9,738 bases of DNA, from the NCBI GenBank assembly GCA_030151225.1, contig JASLEG010000120.1, positions 1 to 9,738 on the forward strand, given 5' to 3'. Both the position numbers and the translations under genes were made by a program. The stretch's first letter is position 1; each line of letters starts with the position of its first letter. The DNA comes from Burkholderia sp. (lineage in GTDB: Bacteria; Pseudomonadota; Gammaproteobacteria; Burkholderiales; Burkholderiaceae). The notes below the pieces were generated by a model. That model was not told where the DNA came from and made no database searches. It saw only the letters and a list, made by a program, of their open reading frames with translations. Of this stretch, positions 1 through 5,821 are shown piece by piece.

Positions 1-637
1 CCGGCTGCGCGGCGGCCCGGGCGGCGGCGGTGTGCGCGTCGGCGGGCCAGCCGGCCCAGGCCAGCGCCGTGAGCGCGAGCGACAGCACGCCGAGGCCGAA
101 CCACGCGTCGCGCAGGCTCGCCTGCAGCAGCAACGGCACCACGGTGCCCGACGCGATCACGCCCACCCCGACGCCCATGAAGATCACGCCGCCCACCAGG
201 CCGCGCCGCGACGCCGGCACGTGCGCGAGCACGGTGGGCGCGGCCAGCACCATCAGCGCGCCGCCGGCGATGCCGGCCAGGAAGCGCCACGCGAAGAACC
301 ACATGAACGACAGCGGAAACGCGCAGGCCACGAACGCCACGGTGGCGAGCAGCATCATCGCGCGCAGCGTGCGGGTGGTGCCGAAGCGCGCGGCGGCTTG
401 CCGGCCGGTCAGCGCGCCGGCCAGATAGCCGGCCAGGTTCGCCGCACCGAGATAGGCGGCCAGCGAGGCCGCGAACCAGTGCGCGTCGACGATCGCGGGC
501 AGCAGCGGCGTATAGGCGAAGCGCGCGAGCCCGATGCCCACCAGGCTCGCGCTGAAGCCGGCCAGCGTGGCGCGCCACGGGCTCACGGCGGGCGCCGCGC
601 GCGGCGCGTGAACGGAGGAGCGGACGGTGCGGTCCAT
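1..637 (-). CDS. YbfB/YjiJ-family MFS transporter, N-terminal part (gene continues past window edge)
   Basis: Reading the minus strand from an ATG at 637-635 gives 212 open codons up to the window edge. The protein is an inner-membrane transporter of the major facilitator superfamily; its substrate cannot be inferred. After a short polar N-terminus, residues about 25-50 contain G-I-G-L-A-R-F-A-Y-T-P-L-L-P, the typical first-helix signature of the YbfB/YjiJ (MFS_4) group. Further hydrophobic helices follow with a G-Y-L-A-G-A-L-T-G stretch, a W-R-F-L-A-G-I-A-G-G helix and a glycine-rich I-F-M-G-V-G-V-G-V helix. A GAGGGA ribosome binding site lies six bases before the ATG. Family members are near 390 residues, so roughly half is present. 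It is divergent from the LysR gene, the usual arrangement for a LysR regulator and its target exporter. Family assignment is fairly firm; function is unknown. Confidence 0.85.
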   Translation of the reverse strand, partial: MDRTVRSSVHAPRAAPAVSPWRATLAGFSASLVGIGLARFAYTPLLPAIVDAHWFAASLAAYLGAANLAGYLAGALTGRQAAARFGTTRTLRAMMLLATVAFVACAFPLSFMWFFAWRFLAGIAGGALMVLAAPTVLAHVPASRRGLVGGVIFMGVGVGVIASGTVVPLLLQASLRDAWFGLGVLSLALTALAWAGWPADAHTAAARAAAQP

Positions 638-717
638 CGTGGTTCCCTCACTCGATTCGATAGCCGCAGGTTACGCGCGATCACTAATCCACAGAACTGA
701 ATTGTCCAGATAGGGGA

Positions 718-734
718 TATCTCGATTCAAGATA
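718..734. promoter_or_regulatory. LysR-type T-N11-A operator candidate between MFS and lysR genes
   Basis: TATCT-N7-AGATA is a perfect 5-bp inverted repeat. It contains ATC-N9-GAT and therefore the T-N11-A pattern typical of LysR-type regulator sites. It lies in the 220-bp gap between divergent genes, 81 bp from the MFS start and 124 bp from the chosen lysR start. The octamer CTCGATTC inside it recurs at 651-658, closer to the MFS gene, which could be a second contact site. The symmetry is seen directly; binding by the adjacent LysR protein is inference. Confidence 0.55.
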
Positions 735-779
735 GCTGTTATGCTGATTTCTCGTTTCCCGGCGCGGCGGCCCGCTCGC

Positions 780-785
780 TACAAT
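780..785 (+). promoter_or_regulatory. Candidate -10 box for lysR
   Basis: TACAAT in the context GCTACAATCG lies 72 bp upstream of the lysR start at 858. No convincing -35 hexamer is present at 16-18 bp, as expected for a regulator-dependent or weak promoter. Because it falls downstream of the alternative ATG at 741, it supports starting lysR at 858. Assigned by pattern only. Confidence 0.35.
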
Positions 786-857
786 CGTCGCGTCGCTTTC
801 TTTCGTGCACGTTTCGCACTCCTCTGGCTGGCGCTGCCCGCTCGGCGCCCATCGATC

Positions 858-1784
858 ATGGACCTTGCCGATCTCAAGACTTTCGAAGCCGTCGCCCGTC
901 ACGGCAGCATGAACAAGGCCGCGGCCGAGCTGCACACGGTGCAGTCGAACGTGACCGCGCGGATCCGCGCGCTCGAGGACGAACTCGGCGTGACGCTGTT
1001 CCAGCGCCACGCGCGCGGCGTCACGGTCACGCCGGCCGCGCAGCGCATGCTGCCCTTCGTGGGGCGCATCGCGCGGCTCGTGTCCGAGGCGCGCGCGGCC
1101 GCCACCGACGGCGGCGAGCCGTCGGGCACGCTCACGCTCGGCACGCTCGAAACCACCATGGCGCTGCGCCTGTCGCCGCTGCTGACCGAATTCGCGCGCG
1201 CCTGGCCCGAGGTGCGGCTGGTGGTCAGCGCGGGCACCACCTCGGGGCTGATGCAGGACGTGATCGATTACCGGCTCGACGGCGCGTTCGTGGCCGGCCC
1301 CGTGCATCATCCGGCGCTGCATGTCGAGCCGGTGTTCACCGAGGAGCTGGTGCTCGTCACGAGCCCCGCGATCTGTTCGCTGAAGGAGCTGGCCGGCCTG
1401 CGCGACCTCAAGACGGTGGTGTTCCAGTTCGGCTGCTCGTATCGCCAGCGGCTCGACGCATTCCTCGCCGGGCTCGGCATCGTGGTGGCGAAGCCGCTCG
1501 AATTCGGCTCGCTCGACGCGATCGTCAACTGCGTGTCGGCCGGCGTCGGCATCACGCTGCTGCCCAAGGGCGTGGTGGCCGATGCCGCCACCTCGGGCGA
1601 CGTGGCGATCCACCGGCTGCCGCGCGAGCTCGCGATGGTGGACACGATGTTCGTGCGTCGTGAGGATGCCTACGTGTCGAGCGCGATGACGGTGTTCCTC
1701 GAGATGGCGAAACGCATCTACCGCCAGTCGAGGCAGCCGCCGGGGCGCGGCCGCCGCGCGGCCGAACCGGCCACCGCGGCCTGA
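858..1784 (+). CDS. LysR-family transcriptional regulator
   Basis: This 308-residue cytoplasmic DNA-binding regulator has the normal LysR length. Residues 1-60 form the winged helix-turn-helix, with L-K-T-F-E-A-V-A-R-H-G-S and Q-S-N-V-T-A-R-I-R-A-L-E-D-E-L-G as the conserved segments. Residues about 90-290 form the periplasmic-binding-protein-like effector domain, beginning S-G-T-L-T-L-G-T-L-E-T. That domain resembles the YofA/GltC-type subgroup. I chose the ATG at 858 because the family normally begins one or two residues before the L-x-x-F motif; an in-frame ATG at 741 would add 39 residues unlike the family and precede the candidate -10 box. No strong ribosome binding site is visible. The divergent MFS gene is the probable target through the dyad at 718-734. 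The inducer cannot be deduced. The C-terminal tail after residue about 285 is Arg/Pro/Ala-rich and probably disordered. Confidence 0.92.
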   Translation: MDLADLKTFEAVARHGSMNKAAAELHTVQSNVTARIRALEDELGVTLFQRHARGVTVTPAAQRMLPFVGRIARLVSEARAAATDGGEPSGTLTLGTLETTMALRLSPLLTEFARAWPEVRLVVSAGTTSGLMQDVIDYRLDGAFVAGPVHHPALHVEPVFTEELVLVTSPAICSLKELAGLRDLKTVVFQFGCSYRQRLDAFLAGLGIVVAKPLEFGSLDAIVNCVSAGVGITLLPKGVVADAATSGDVAIHRLPRELAMVDTMFVRREDAYVSSAMTVFLEMAKRIYRQSRQPPGRGRRAAEPATAA

Positions 1785-1807
1785 CTCGGCCTGAAGCGGG
1801 CGCCCGC

Positions 1808-1850
1808 GCGCGGCGCGCCGATTACCTGGCATGTAATTGGCGCGCCGCGC
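1808..1850. repeat. 18-bp near-perfect inverted repeat upstream of the AhpD-like gene
   Basis: Arms 1808-1825 (GCGCGGCGCGCCGATTAC) and 1833-1850 pair over 18 positions with one mismatch (a G-U pair in RNA) around a 7-base loop. The centre, ATTAC-N7-GTAAT, again satisfies T-N11-A. It starts 23 bp after the lysR stop and overlaps the predicted -35 box of the next gene. It may act as an operator, as the lysR terminator hairpin (there is no T-run after it), or as both. Confidence 0.6.
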
Positions 1851-1865
1851 CCACGCTCCTAATCT
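1837..1865 (+). promoter_or_regulatory. Candidate sigma-70 promoter for the AhpD-like gene at 1919
   Basis: TTGGCG at 1837-1842 and TAATCT at 1860-1865 are separated by exactly 17 bp. Transcription would begin near 1872, giving a leader of about 47 bases. The leader opens with a 7-bp hairpin (CGCGCGG at 1874-1880 with CCGCGCG at 1889-1895) and ends with an AAGGGAG ribosome binding site at 1905-1911. The -35 box lies inside the right arm of the 1808-1850 inverted repeat, so a protein on the dyad would affect RNA polymerase directly. Confidence 0.4.
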
Positions 1866-1918
1866 TGGCTCATCGCGCGGCACTTCCGCCGCGCGGCGCA
1901 ACCCAAGGGAGCATCGTC

Positions 1919-2494
1919 ATGTCGCAATTCGTCTCTTCCCCCGTCGCCTTCCCCGTCCACACCCTCGATTCCGCGCCGCAGCCGTCGAAGGCCGCGCTCC
2001 AGCAGCTGCATGCCGCGTTCGGCACGATTCCGGCGATCGCCGGCGCGATGGCCGCGTCGCCGGTGCTGCTGAACGGCTTCGTCGGCCTGTTCGCCAACGT
2101 GCATGCGGGCAGCTTCTCCGAAGCCGAGATCCAGACGCTGCTGCTGACCAATGCCGTGACCAATCGCTGCGAATGGGCGGTGGCGTTCCACTCGGGGCTC
2201 GCGCTGATGCAGGGCGTGTCGGCCGCCGACGTGGACGCGATCCGCGCGGGCGGCGCACCGGCCGATCCGCGCCGGCGCGCGCTGTCGGTGCTGGCGCGCA
2301 CGCTGATCGAGACGCGCGGCCGGGCCGGCGAGGCGGCCGTGCAGCGCTTCGTCGAGGCCGGCTTCGAGGCCGCCCAGGTGCTCGAGGTGATCGCCGTGGT
2401 GGCCGCCTCGACCGTCACCAACTACACGGGCAGCGTGGCGCAGCCGCCGCTCGAGGCGCCGTTCGACGCGCACCGGTGGCACGCGCCGGCCTGA
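1919..2494 (+). CDS. Carboxymuconolactone decarboxylase/AhpD-like protein with single Cys
   Basis: This 191-residue, all-helical protein of the CMD/AhpD superfamily is probably cytoplasmic. The ATG at 1919 follows AAGGGAG by seven bases and leaves a normal family N-terminus. The active-site helix reads N-R-C-E-W-A-V-A-F-H-S: Cys84 and His91 match the first cysteine and histidine of the AhpD C-x-x-C-x-x-x-H motif, but the resolving cysteine is Ala87. The second half (about 110-175, I-R-A-G-G-A then L-A-R-T-L-I-E-T-R-G and V-L-E-V-I-A-V-V-A-A-S-T-V-T-N) matches the paralogue at 5822-6358, which keeps both cysteines. AhpD-type disulfide reductase chemistry would therefore be impaired, so a non-redox or altered peroxidase role is possible. 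It follows lysR after 134 bp with its own promoter signals. An XRE regulator gene starts 40 bp downstream, probably co-transcribed. Confidence 0.85.
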   Translation: MSQFVSSPVAFPVHTLDSAPQPSKAALQQLHAAFGTIPAIAGAMAASPVLLNGFVGLFANVHAGSFSEAEIQTLLLTNAVTNRCEWAVAFHSGLALMQGVSAADVDAIRAGGAPADPRRRALSVLARTLIETRGRAGEAAVQRFVEAGFEAAQVLEVIAVVAASTVTNYTGSVAQPPLEAPFDAHRWHAPA

Positions 2495-2534
2495 GCCGGT
2501 ATCGTGCGGGCATCGCATCCCGAGGCCGACCGCC

Positions 2535-3377
2535 ATGCAACTCGCCACCGAGTCGAAGAAACGCCCGCCTACCGCGCTCGGCGAGCTGCTGCGCTACTGG
2601 CGCGACGTGCGCGGCGTGAGCCAGCTCGATCTGTCCTACGAGGCCGGCGTCTCGCAGCGGCAGATCAGCTTCATCGAGAGCGGGCGCAGCGTGCCGGGCA
2701 GGCAGACCCTGCTCGACATCGCGCAGACGCTCGACGTGCCGCTGCGCGAGCGTAACGGGCTGCTGCTCGCGGCCGGCTACGCGCCGCTGTTCGTCGACAC
2801 GGGCTGGGACGCCCGCGAGATGCAGGCCGTCACGCGCGCGGTGGATCGCATGCTGCGGCAGCACGAGCCGTATCCGGCGCTCGTGATGGACCGCTACTGG
2901 AACGTGCTGCGCACCAACGCGGCCGCGCCGCGCTTCTTCGGGCGCTTCACCGATCTCGCGGCGCGGCCGGCGCCGCGCAACCTGCTGCACCTGCTGTTCG
3001 ATCCACGGGGCCTGCGCCCGTTCGTGCACGACTGGCCGAGGGTGGCCGGCGCGATGCTGCAGCGCGTGCAGCGCGAGGCCGTGGCCAACGTGGTGGACGA
3101 CGGCACGCGGCAGTTGCTCGACGCGCTGCTGGCGTGGCCCGACGTGCCGCCGGACTGGCGCTTGCGCACCGTGGCGCCGCATTCCGCCACCGTGCCGGTG
3201 ATCCCGATCGGCTTCGAGGTGGGCGGCCGCGTGGTCGAATACTTCTCGATGGTGGCCACGGTGGGCACGCCGCAGAGCGTGGCCGCGCAGGAGCTGCGCA
3301 TCGAGACGATGTTCCCGGCCGACGACGCGACCGAAGCGTGGCACCGCGCCGCGCTGGGCGACGCAGCGGACACCTGA
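2535..3377 (+). CDS. XRE-family regulator with MmyB-like ligand-binding domain
   Basis: This is a 280-residue transcriptional regulator. Residues about 14-70 form a Cro/C1-type helix-turn-helix (L-G-E-L-L-R-Y-W-R-D, then S-Q-L-D-L-S-Y-E-A-G-V-S-Q-R-Q-I-S-F-I-E-S-G-R-S-x-P). Residues about 100-265 match the MmyB-type PAS-like ligand domain, with P-A-L-V-M-D-R-Y-W-N-V-L-R-T-N-A-A and L-L-H-L-L-F-D-P as its usual landmarks. Length and domain order are normal. The ATG at 2535 is preceded by a modest GAGG nine bases upstream. The gene sits 40 bp after the AhpD-like gene on the same strand without an obvious promoter between, suggesting one transcript and probable control of that gene or of a target elsewhere. 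Regulators of this class commonly sit beside oxidoreductase genes. The ligand is unknown. Confidence 0.9.
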   Translation: MQLATESKKRPPTALGELLRYWRDVRGVSQLDLSYEAGVSQRQISFIESGRSVPGRQTLLDIAQTLDVPLRERNGLLLAAGYAPLFVDTGWDAREMQAVTRAVDRMLRQHEPYPALVMDRYWNVLRTNAAAPRFFGRFTDLAARPAPRNLLHLLFDPRGLRPFVHDWPRVAGAMLQRVQREAVANVVDDGTRQLLDALLAWPDVPPDWRLRTVAPHSATVPVIPIGFEVGGRVVEYFSMVATVGTPQSVAAQELRIETMFPADDATEAWHRAALGDAADT

Positions 3378-3393
3378 AGCCGGCGCCGGAACG

Positions 3394-3409
3394 CGGGTGA
3401 GGCCACCCG
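3394..3409 (+). terminator. Weak hairpin after the XRE gene
   Basis: CGGGTG-AGGC-CACCCG forms a 6-bp perfect stem with a four-base loop, 16 bp after the XRE stop codon. No T-run follows, so this is at most a weak or Rho-assisted terminator. It would separate the XRE transcript from mocR. Confidence 0.3.
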
Positions 3410-3440
3410 TCGGCCGATCTGCGCCGCATCGGGCGGTGCG

Positions 3441-3457
3441 GTACCATGCACTGGTAC
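3441..3457. promoter_or_regulatory. MocR operator candidate, autoregulatory copy
   Basis: GTACCA-N5-TGGTAC is a perfect 6-bp inverted repeat 31 bp upstream of the mocR start. Its right half lies in ACTGGTACAAAA (3450-3461), which is repeated exactly at 5616-5627 upstream of the convergent DJ-1/PfpI gene. The half-site GTACCA differs by one base from ATACCA, the half-site known for the MocR-family regulator GabR of Bacillus subtilis. Sharing between the two promoters is seen directly; MocR binding is inference. Confidence 0.6.
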
Positions 3458-3488
3458 AAAAAACCGGCCCGACGCGGACATACCTTTC

Positions 3489-4844
3489 ATGCTTGATCTC
3501 GATATCGACCTGAGCGGCGCGGAGCCCGGCGAAGGCAAGGCCGACGCGATCCGACGCGCCGTCGAGCGCGCGATCATGGCCCAGCAGTTGCGGCCCGGCG
3601 AGGCGCTGCCCACCATCCGCGCGCTGGCCGAATCGCTCGGCATCAACAAGAACACCGTGGCCGTGGCTTATCGGCAACTGCAGCAGGGCGGCCTCGTGCT
3701 GGCCGACGGGCGGCGCGGCTCGGTGGTGTCGATGCAGGGCTCGCGCCCGCGCACCGGCCCCGGCGGCGAGCCGGGCCAGCCCGTGCCCTCGCTGCGCGAC
3801 GGCAATCCCGATCCGGCGATGCTGCCGAATGCCGAGGAGATTCGCGAAGCATTCCTGAGCATCGACGCCACGCCCAGGCTTTACGGCGAGGCGCGCAATC
3901 ACGCGCCGCTCGTGGAATGGGCGCGCGAACGCTTCGAGGCCGACGGCGTGGCCGTGCCGCACGGCATCTTCGTGTCGGCCGGCGCGCTCGACCTGATCGA
4001 GCGCGCCCTGACCGTCAGCGGCCTGCGCACCGGCGACAAGGTGGGCGTGGAAGATCCCGGCTATCGCAGCGCGCACGCGCTGGTGCGCGCGATGGGGCTG
4101 CTGCCGGTGCCGCTCGCCGTGGACCAGCACGGCGTGGTGCCGGCCGCGTTGCGCCGGGCGCAGCGCGAGGGCATCCGCGCCGCCATCGTGACGAGCCGCG
4201 CCCACAATCCCACCGGCGTCACCACCTCGGCGGCGCGCGCGGCCGAGCTGCGCAAGCTCGTCGCGCAGGGCGGCGACGTGCTGTACCTCGACGACGACCA
4301 TTCGAGCCTGCTCGGCCTCGCGCCGTATCACGGCTGGCACACCGGCGCGCATCGCTGGCTGACGGTGCGCTCGCTGTCGAAGGCGCTCGGCCCCGATTAC
4401 CGGCTCGCCGTGTCGAGCGGCGATGCCGACACGCTGCAGCGCCTCGAATATCGTCAGGGGATCGGCATGGGCTGGGTCAGCGCGCTGCTGCAGCGGCTCG
4501 CCTTCGAGCTGCTCGGCACGGCGCGCATGCAGAAGCGCTTCGCGGCGGCCGGCGCGGCCTATCGCGAGCGCCATGCCGCGCTCGCCACGGCCTTGCGGCA
4601 GCGCGACTTCGAGGTGCTGCCCGGCGTGGGGCTCAACCTGTGGGTGCCGGTGCCCGACGAGCGGGAGGTGGCGCGCCGGCTGTTCGATGCGGGCTGGATG
4701 GTGCGCTCGGGCGGCGATTACTGCATCGGCGCGCGGCCCGGGATTCGCGTGACCTCGGCGCGCATGACGCCGGGCCAGATCGTGGCCTTCGCCGATGCGC
4801 TGGCGGGCGCGCGCAGCGACGGACAGGCGACGCTGACGGCCTGA
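3489..4844 (+). CDS. MocR-type regulator (GntR winged helix fused to PLP aminotransferase domain)
   Basis: This 451-residue protein has the standard MocR length and order. Residues about 15-80 are the GntR-type winged helix (L-R-P-G-E-A-L-P-T-I-R-A-L-A-E-S-L-G-I-N, then N-T-V-A-V-A-Y-R-Q-L). A linker follows, and residues about 100-445 form a fold-type I aminotransferase domain. Lys298 in S-L-S-K is the expected Schiff-base lysine for pyridoxal phosphate, and N-P-T-G is at 240-243. The usual E-D-D-Y segment reads D-D-D-H (268-271), so the cofactor-contacting tyrosine is replaced by His271. The protein probably senses PLP or an amino compound as its PLP adduct and acts as repressor or activator. 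The ATG at 3489 lacks a strong ribosome binding site. It converges with the DJ-1/PfpI gene, whose promoter carries the same TGGTACAAAA element. Effector unknown; the family call is firm. Confidence 0.92.
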   Translation: MLDLDIDLSGAEPGEGKADAIRRAVERAIMAQQLRPGEALPTIRALAESLGINKNTVAVAYRQLQQGGLVLADGRRGSVVSMQGSRPRTGPGGEPGQPVPSLRDGNPDPAMLPNAEEIREAFLSIDATPRLYGEARNHAPLVEWARERFEADGVAVPHGIFVSAGALDLIERALTVSGLRTGDKVGVEDPGYRSAHALVRAMGLLPVPLAVDQHGVVPAALRRAQREGIRAAIVTSRAHNPTGVTTSAARAAELRKLVAQGGDVLYLDDDHSSLLGLAPYHGWHTGAHRWLTVRSLSKALGPDYRLAVSSGDADTLQRLEYRQGIGMGWVSALLQRLAFELLGTARMQKRFAAAGAAYRERHAALATALRQRDFEVLPGVGLNLWVPVPDEREVARRLFDAGWMVRSGGDYCIGARPGIRVTSARMTPGQIVAFADALAGARSDGQATLTA

Positions 4845-4868
4845 ACGGCCCGCCGCGCGCGGGCCGTT
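4844..4868. terminator. Hairpin terminator between convergent mocR and DJ-1/PfpI genes
   Basis: AACGGCCCGC at 4844-4853 pairs perfectly with GCGGGCCGTT at 4859-4868 around a 5-base loop. It begins on the last base of the mocR stop codon and is followed by CGTTTCGT, a short T-rich stretch. The DJ-1/PfpI stop is 21 bp further on, so the hairpin probably serves mocR and may also act for the opposite gene, although no T-run exists in that direction. Confidence 0.55.
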
Positions 4869-4889
4869 CGTTTCGTCAACCTGGCGATC

Positions 4890-5597
4890 TCACGCCGATG
4901 CGGCGTGACGCGCCTGATAGGCGCGCGCCATCTCGATGCGCCGCGCCGTGGTGGCGCGGGCGCGTTCCTTCACGGCCGCGAGCACGGCCGACGGCGCGCT
5001 CGCGGGCGAGCCGGCCTGGAACGGCGGCTGCGGATCGTAGGCCATCGCGAGCTGCACCTCCTGCGCGACCGTGTCGCCGCGCAGCAGCGACACCATGATC
5101 AGCGAGCCGTCGATGCCCGAGGTCACGCCGCCCGCGCTGACGAACTTGCCGTCCACCACCACGCGCTCGTCGCTCGGCGTGGCGCCATAGAACGGCAGCG
5201 CCTCCATCGCCGTCCAGTGCGTGGTGACGCGCCGCCCGTGCAGCAGCCCGGCCGCGCCGCACAGCAGCGCGCCGGTGCACACCGAGAACACGTAGCGCGC
5301 GCCGGCCGCCTGGCGGCGGATGAAGGACAGCAACGCCTCGTCCTCCATGAACGCCTGCTGGCCCTGGCCGCCGGGCACGAGCAGCACGTCGAGCTGTGGC
5401 GCGTCGTCGAAGGTGGTGTCGGCCAGCAGTTGCAGGCCGGCCAGATCGCGCACCGGCTCGAGATCCTTCCAGATCGTGGTGAAGGTGGAATTCGGGACGC
5501 GGGCCAGCGCCTCGAACGGACCGGTGAAATCGCACTGGTCCATGTTCGGGAAGATGATGCCGCCGATGTTGAGATGGACGTCGAGAGGGATCGTCAT
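4890..5597 (-). CDS. DJ-1/PfpI-family protein, isonitrile hydratase-like
   Basis: This 235-residue cytoplasmic protein has the class I glutamine amidotransferase-like fold. The nucleophile elbow reads S-V-C-T-G, giving Cys107-Thr108, and the N-terminal D-F-T-G-P gives Asp23. These three match the Asp-Cys-Thr residues described for isonitrile hydratase InhA of Pseudomonas putida, which converts isonitriles to N-substituted formamides. Other InhA-like landmarks are I-W-K-D-L, V-P-G-G, E-D-E-A-L-L-S-F-I-R-R-Q-A-A, T-T-H-W and S-A-G-G-V-T-S-G-I-D. Length is close to InhA. The ATG at 5597 has GGAG eight bases upstream. Its promoter holds a good -35/-10 pair and an inverted repeat shared with mocR, so MocR control is likely. 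The true substrate may instead be another small electrophile, because many DJ-1-like paralogues are uncharacterised. Confidence 0.88.
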   Translation of the reverse strand: MTIPLDVHLNIGGIIFPNMDQCDFTGPFEALARVPNSTFTTIWKDLEPVRDLAGLQLLADTTFDDAPQLDVLLVPGGQGQQAFMEDEALLSFIRRQAAGARYVFSVCTGALLCGAAGLLHGRRVTTHWTAMEALPFYGATPSDERVVVDGKFVSAGGVTSGIDGSLIMVSLLRGDTVAQEVQLAMAYDPQPPFQAGSPASAPSAVLAAVKERARATTARRIEMARAYQARHAASA

Positions 5598-5610
5598 GAT
5601 GCATTCTCCA

Positions 5611-5626
5611 TTTGTACTGGTACAAA
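5611..5626. promoter_or_regulatory. MocR operator candidate at the DJ-1/PfpI promoter
   Basis: TTTGTAC-TG-GTACAAA is a perfect 7-bp inverted repeat. It shares ACTGGTACAAAA with the mocR upstream region. It ends one base before the GGAG ribosome binding site (minus strand) and lies about 14-29 bases downstream of the predicted transcription start. A bound protein there would block elongation or ribosome loading, the expected layout for repression. Confidence 0.62.
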
Positions 5627-5646
5627 ATTAACGATGAACAAGGACA

Positions 5647-5674
5647 AATGTAGCGTGCCGGGCGGCGATGTCAA
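5647..5674 (-). promoter_or_regulatory. Sigma-70 promoter of the DJ-1/PfpI gene
   Basis: On the minus strand a consensus TTGACA (5674-5669) is followed after 16 bp by TACATT (5652-5647), four of six matches to TATAAT. This is the best-matching promoter in the window. Transcription would start near 5640, giving a leader of about 43 bases that includes the inverted repeat at 5611-5626. Confidence 0.55.
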
Positions 5675-5709
5675 TCGCCGGCGAGCCCTTGGCGATCGCG
5701 ATGAGACGA

Positions 5710-5738
5710 TCGAGCATGATTGAGGTGGATTCGAGCAT
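5710..5738 (+). repeat. Direct repeat TCGAGCAT, 21-bp period, upstream of the CxxC AhpD-like gene
   Basis: TCGAGCAT at 5710-5717 recurs at 5731-5738, and each copy is followed by a similar ATTG (5719-5722 and 5741-5744). The 21-bp spacing places both copies on the same face of the helix, two turns apart. The pair lies 84-112 bp before the start at 5822, where an activator site would be expected. No binding protein can be named. Confidence 0.4.
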
Positions 5739-5821
5739 TCATTGCCGCGACCAAGCTGCCTAGACTGGTTTCACCGTCACAGCCCGTGACGCACCGCAGA
5801 AACCGAACCAGGAGATTCCTC

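Noticed and set aside
32..700. Plus-strand open frames opposite the MFS gene
   Set aside because: Both plus-strand frames here have biased composition, while the minus strand encodes hydrophobic helices with YbfB/YjiJ motifs.
741..857. Upstream LysR start at 741
   Set aside because: It adds 39 residues before the conserved LysR N-terminus and begins upstream of the likely -10 box.
684..1901. 405-codon open frame on the minus strand
   Set aside because: It is antisense to lysR with low-complexity Arg/His/Ala composition and no family signature.
2415..4574. 719-codon open frame on the minus strand
   Set aside because: It lies antisense to the XRE and MocR genes, is His/Arg/Ala-rich with no recognisable domain, and is a GC-bias shadow of well-supported proteins.
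5720..5821. N-terminal extension of the CxxC AhpD-like protein from an ATG at 5720
   Set aside because: The extension is basic and unlike the family, overlaps the promoter region and direct repeat, and the ATG at 5822 has a good AGGAG site.
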